Part shown: piece after piece, positions 63,727-64,000 of the stretch
Position numbering within the stretch: position 1 is the first letter of the stretch
Layout: every line of letters begins with the position of its first letter
Assembly (NCBI GenBank): GCA_002414665.1
Contig: DIAF01000046.1
Coordinates: 15,903 to 79,902 of the forward strand
Length of the DNA stretch: 64,000 nt
Direction: 5' to 3'
Origin: Halieaceae bacterium UBA5085
Lineage (GTDB): Bacteria; Pseudomonadota; Gammaproteobacteria; Pseudomonadales; Halieaceae
Program-made: the position numbers and the translations under genes
The notes under the pieces: model-generated
Told to the model about the DNA's origin: nothing
Databases searched by the model: none
The model's input: the letters and a program-made list of their open reading frames with translations, nothing else

Positions 63727-63901
63727 GCGCCCCAGCAAACTGTGCCCGGTTTGTGCAAGACCATTCCAGTGGCGGGCGCGCTGGCGCCTCAATTGGGAGC
63801 AGGTCCGCTACTGCTCCCGACGCTGCGCAAGCAGGCGCAACAAGGTCAGCCGGAGTGACGCACCAGCTGCTGCAGCACCTGATCGGCCCAGGCGACAATA
63901 G
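63713..63901 (+). CDS. DUF2256 zinc-finger-like small protein
   Basis: A 62-residue protein. KLCPVCARPFQWRARW followed by EQVRYCSRRCASRR holds two cysteine pairs (CPVC and CSRRC) and the tryptophan-rich centre typical of DUF2256, a small zinc-ribbon-like protein usually encoded next to cryptochrome/photolyase genes. The start is GTG at 63713 with GGAGGG just upstream, inside the end of cry, so the two are coupled. The C-terminal 15-20 residues are low-complexity and run into the converging gene. The function is unknown. Confidence 0.82.
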   Translation: MGRAERPSKLCPVCARPFQWRARWRLNWEQVRYCSRRCASRRNKVSRSDAPAAAAPDRPRRQ

Positions 63902-64000
63902 CCTTGCGCTCGGGGGCGCTGCGCTTGCGCCAGTTCGCCGTTATCAGGCCCATGCGCGGGTTATCCGACAGGGCATTCAGGTGCCGGTCAATAAACCGCC
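63846..64000 (-). CDS. C-terminal end of an unidentified protein (continues past the window)
   Basis: The last 51 codons of a leftward gene, ending in TGA at 63848-63846. The residues include RHLNALSDNPRMGLITANWR and KAIVAWADQVLQQLVRHSG: helical, basic, and not antisense-like in composition. It overlaps the DUF2256 gene tail by 56 bases in convergent orientation. I do not recognise the family. Only a reading of the neighbouring sequence would tell what it is. Confidence 0.6.
   Translation of the reverse strand, partial: RFIDRHLNALSDNPRMGLITANWRKRSAPERKAIVAWADQVLQQLVRHSG

Noticed and set aside
62410..63792. Open frame of 460 codons antisense to cry
   Set aside because: Shadow of the cryptochrome frame; Gln/Arg-rich with no motif.

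Overview
The window is dense, high-GC, chromosomal DNA. Its gene content suggests a heterotrophic, probably marine gammaproteobacterium: two TonB-dependent receptors, bacterioferritin with Bfd, a DASH cryptochrome with a DUF2256 partner, paired acyl-CoA dehydrogenases, a PhoX-type phosphatase and many SDR enzymes. A Halieaceae-like member of the OMG group is my best guess; this is inference from content, not a search. I see no rRNA, tRNA, CRISPR array, insertion sequence or prophage. Almost all the DNA is coding. The only gene-free stretch above 300 bases is 44012-44350.

Region 1 (1-11197) concerns redox and low-oxygen carbon metabolism. A leftward, fully overlapping operon encodes a cytoplasmic group 3b [NiFe] hydrogenase: hyhB, a cNMP-binding protein, hyhG, hyhS, hyhL, a maturation protease, an unusually short hypA, and the start of hypF. 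Divergent from it are PEP synthase, a two-subunit 2-oxoacid:ferredoxin oxidoreductase (korAB) and a ferritin-like protein coupled to korB. An Anr/FNR-like palindrome lies 54 bases before ppsA. Region 2 (11252-13541) holds a Bax-like glucosaminidase lipoprotein, a retropepsin-like membrane protease and a DUF2165 membrane protein. Region 3 (13688-21682) pairs a Ca2+-type P-ATPase and an SDR with acetate kinase, phosphoketolase and another SDR. That is a phosphoketolase-acetate pathway giving ATP by substrate-level phosphorylation, which fits with region 1 as a fermentative or microaerobic module.

Region 4 (21741-26564) is a leftward acyl-CoA catabolism operon: two acyl-CoA dehydrogenases, an enoyl-CoA hydratase, a TetR regulator and a luciferase-like monooxygenase. 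An AT-rich palindrome lies just upstream as a candidate operator. Region 5 (26639-32584) has a lysophospholipid acyltransferase-like protein, a large DUF6351-like lipoprotein, a CPA-type Na+/H+ antiporter with a TrkA domain, and an SDR. Region 6 (32613-36601) is an iron locus: a Fur box between divergent bfr and bfd, with a FecA-like receptor and a MetA-like porin downstream of bfd. Region 7 (36624-48894) contains a beta-helix/diheme cytochrome fusion lipoprotein, an FKBP isomerase, a Na+/Ca2+ exchanger, a CHASE-GAF-PAS-GGDEF-EAL protein, a second TonB receptor and a PhoX-like phosphatase.

Region 8 (48894-64000) has an M1 aminopeptidase lipoprotein divergent from a complete peptide ABC importer (binding protein, two permeases, double ATPase). 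These are followed by glutamate dehydrogenase, a 2OG-Fe(II) oxygenase overlapping a RimK-like ATP-grasp ligase, an old yellow enzyme homologue, cry-DASH with DUF2256, and the 3' end of an unidentified gene.

The least explained items are the zinc-domain-less HypA, the beta-helix/diheme cytochrome fusion, the ATP-grasp/2OG-oxygenase pair, and the korAB-ferritin coupling.
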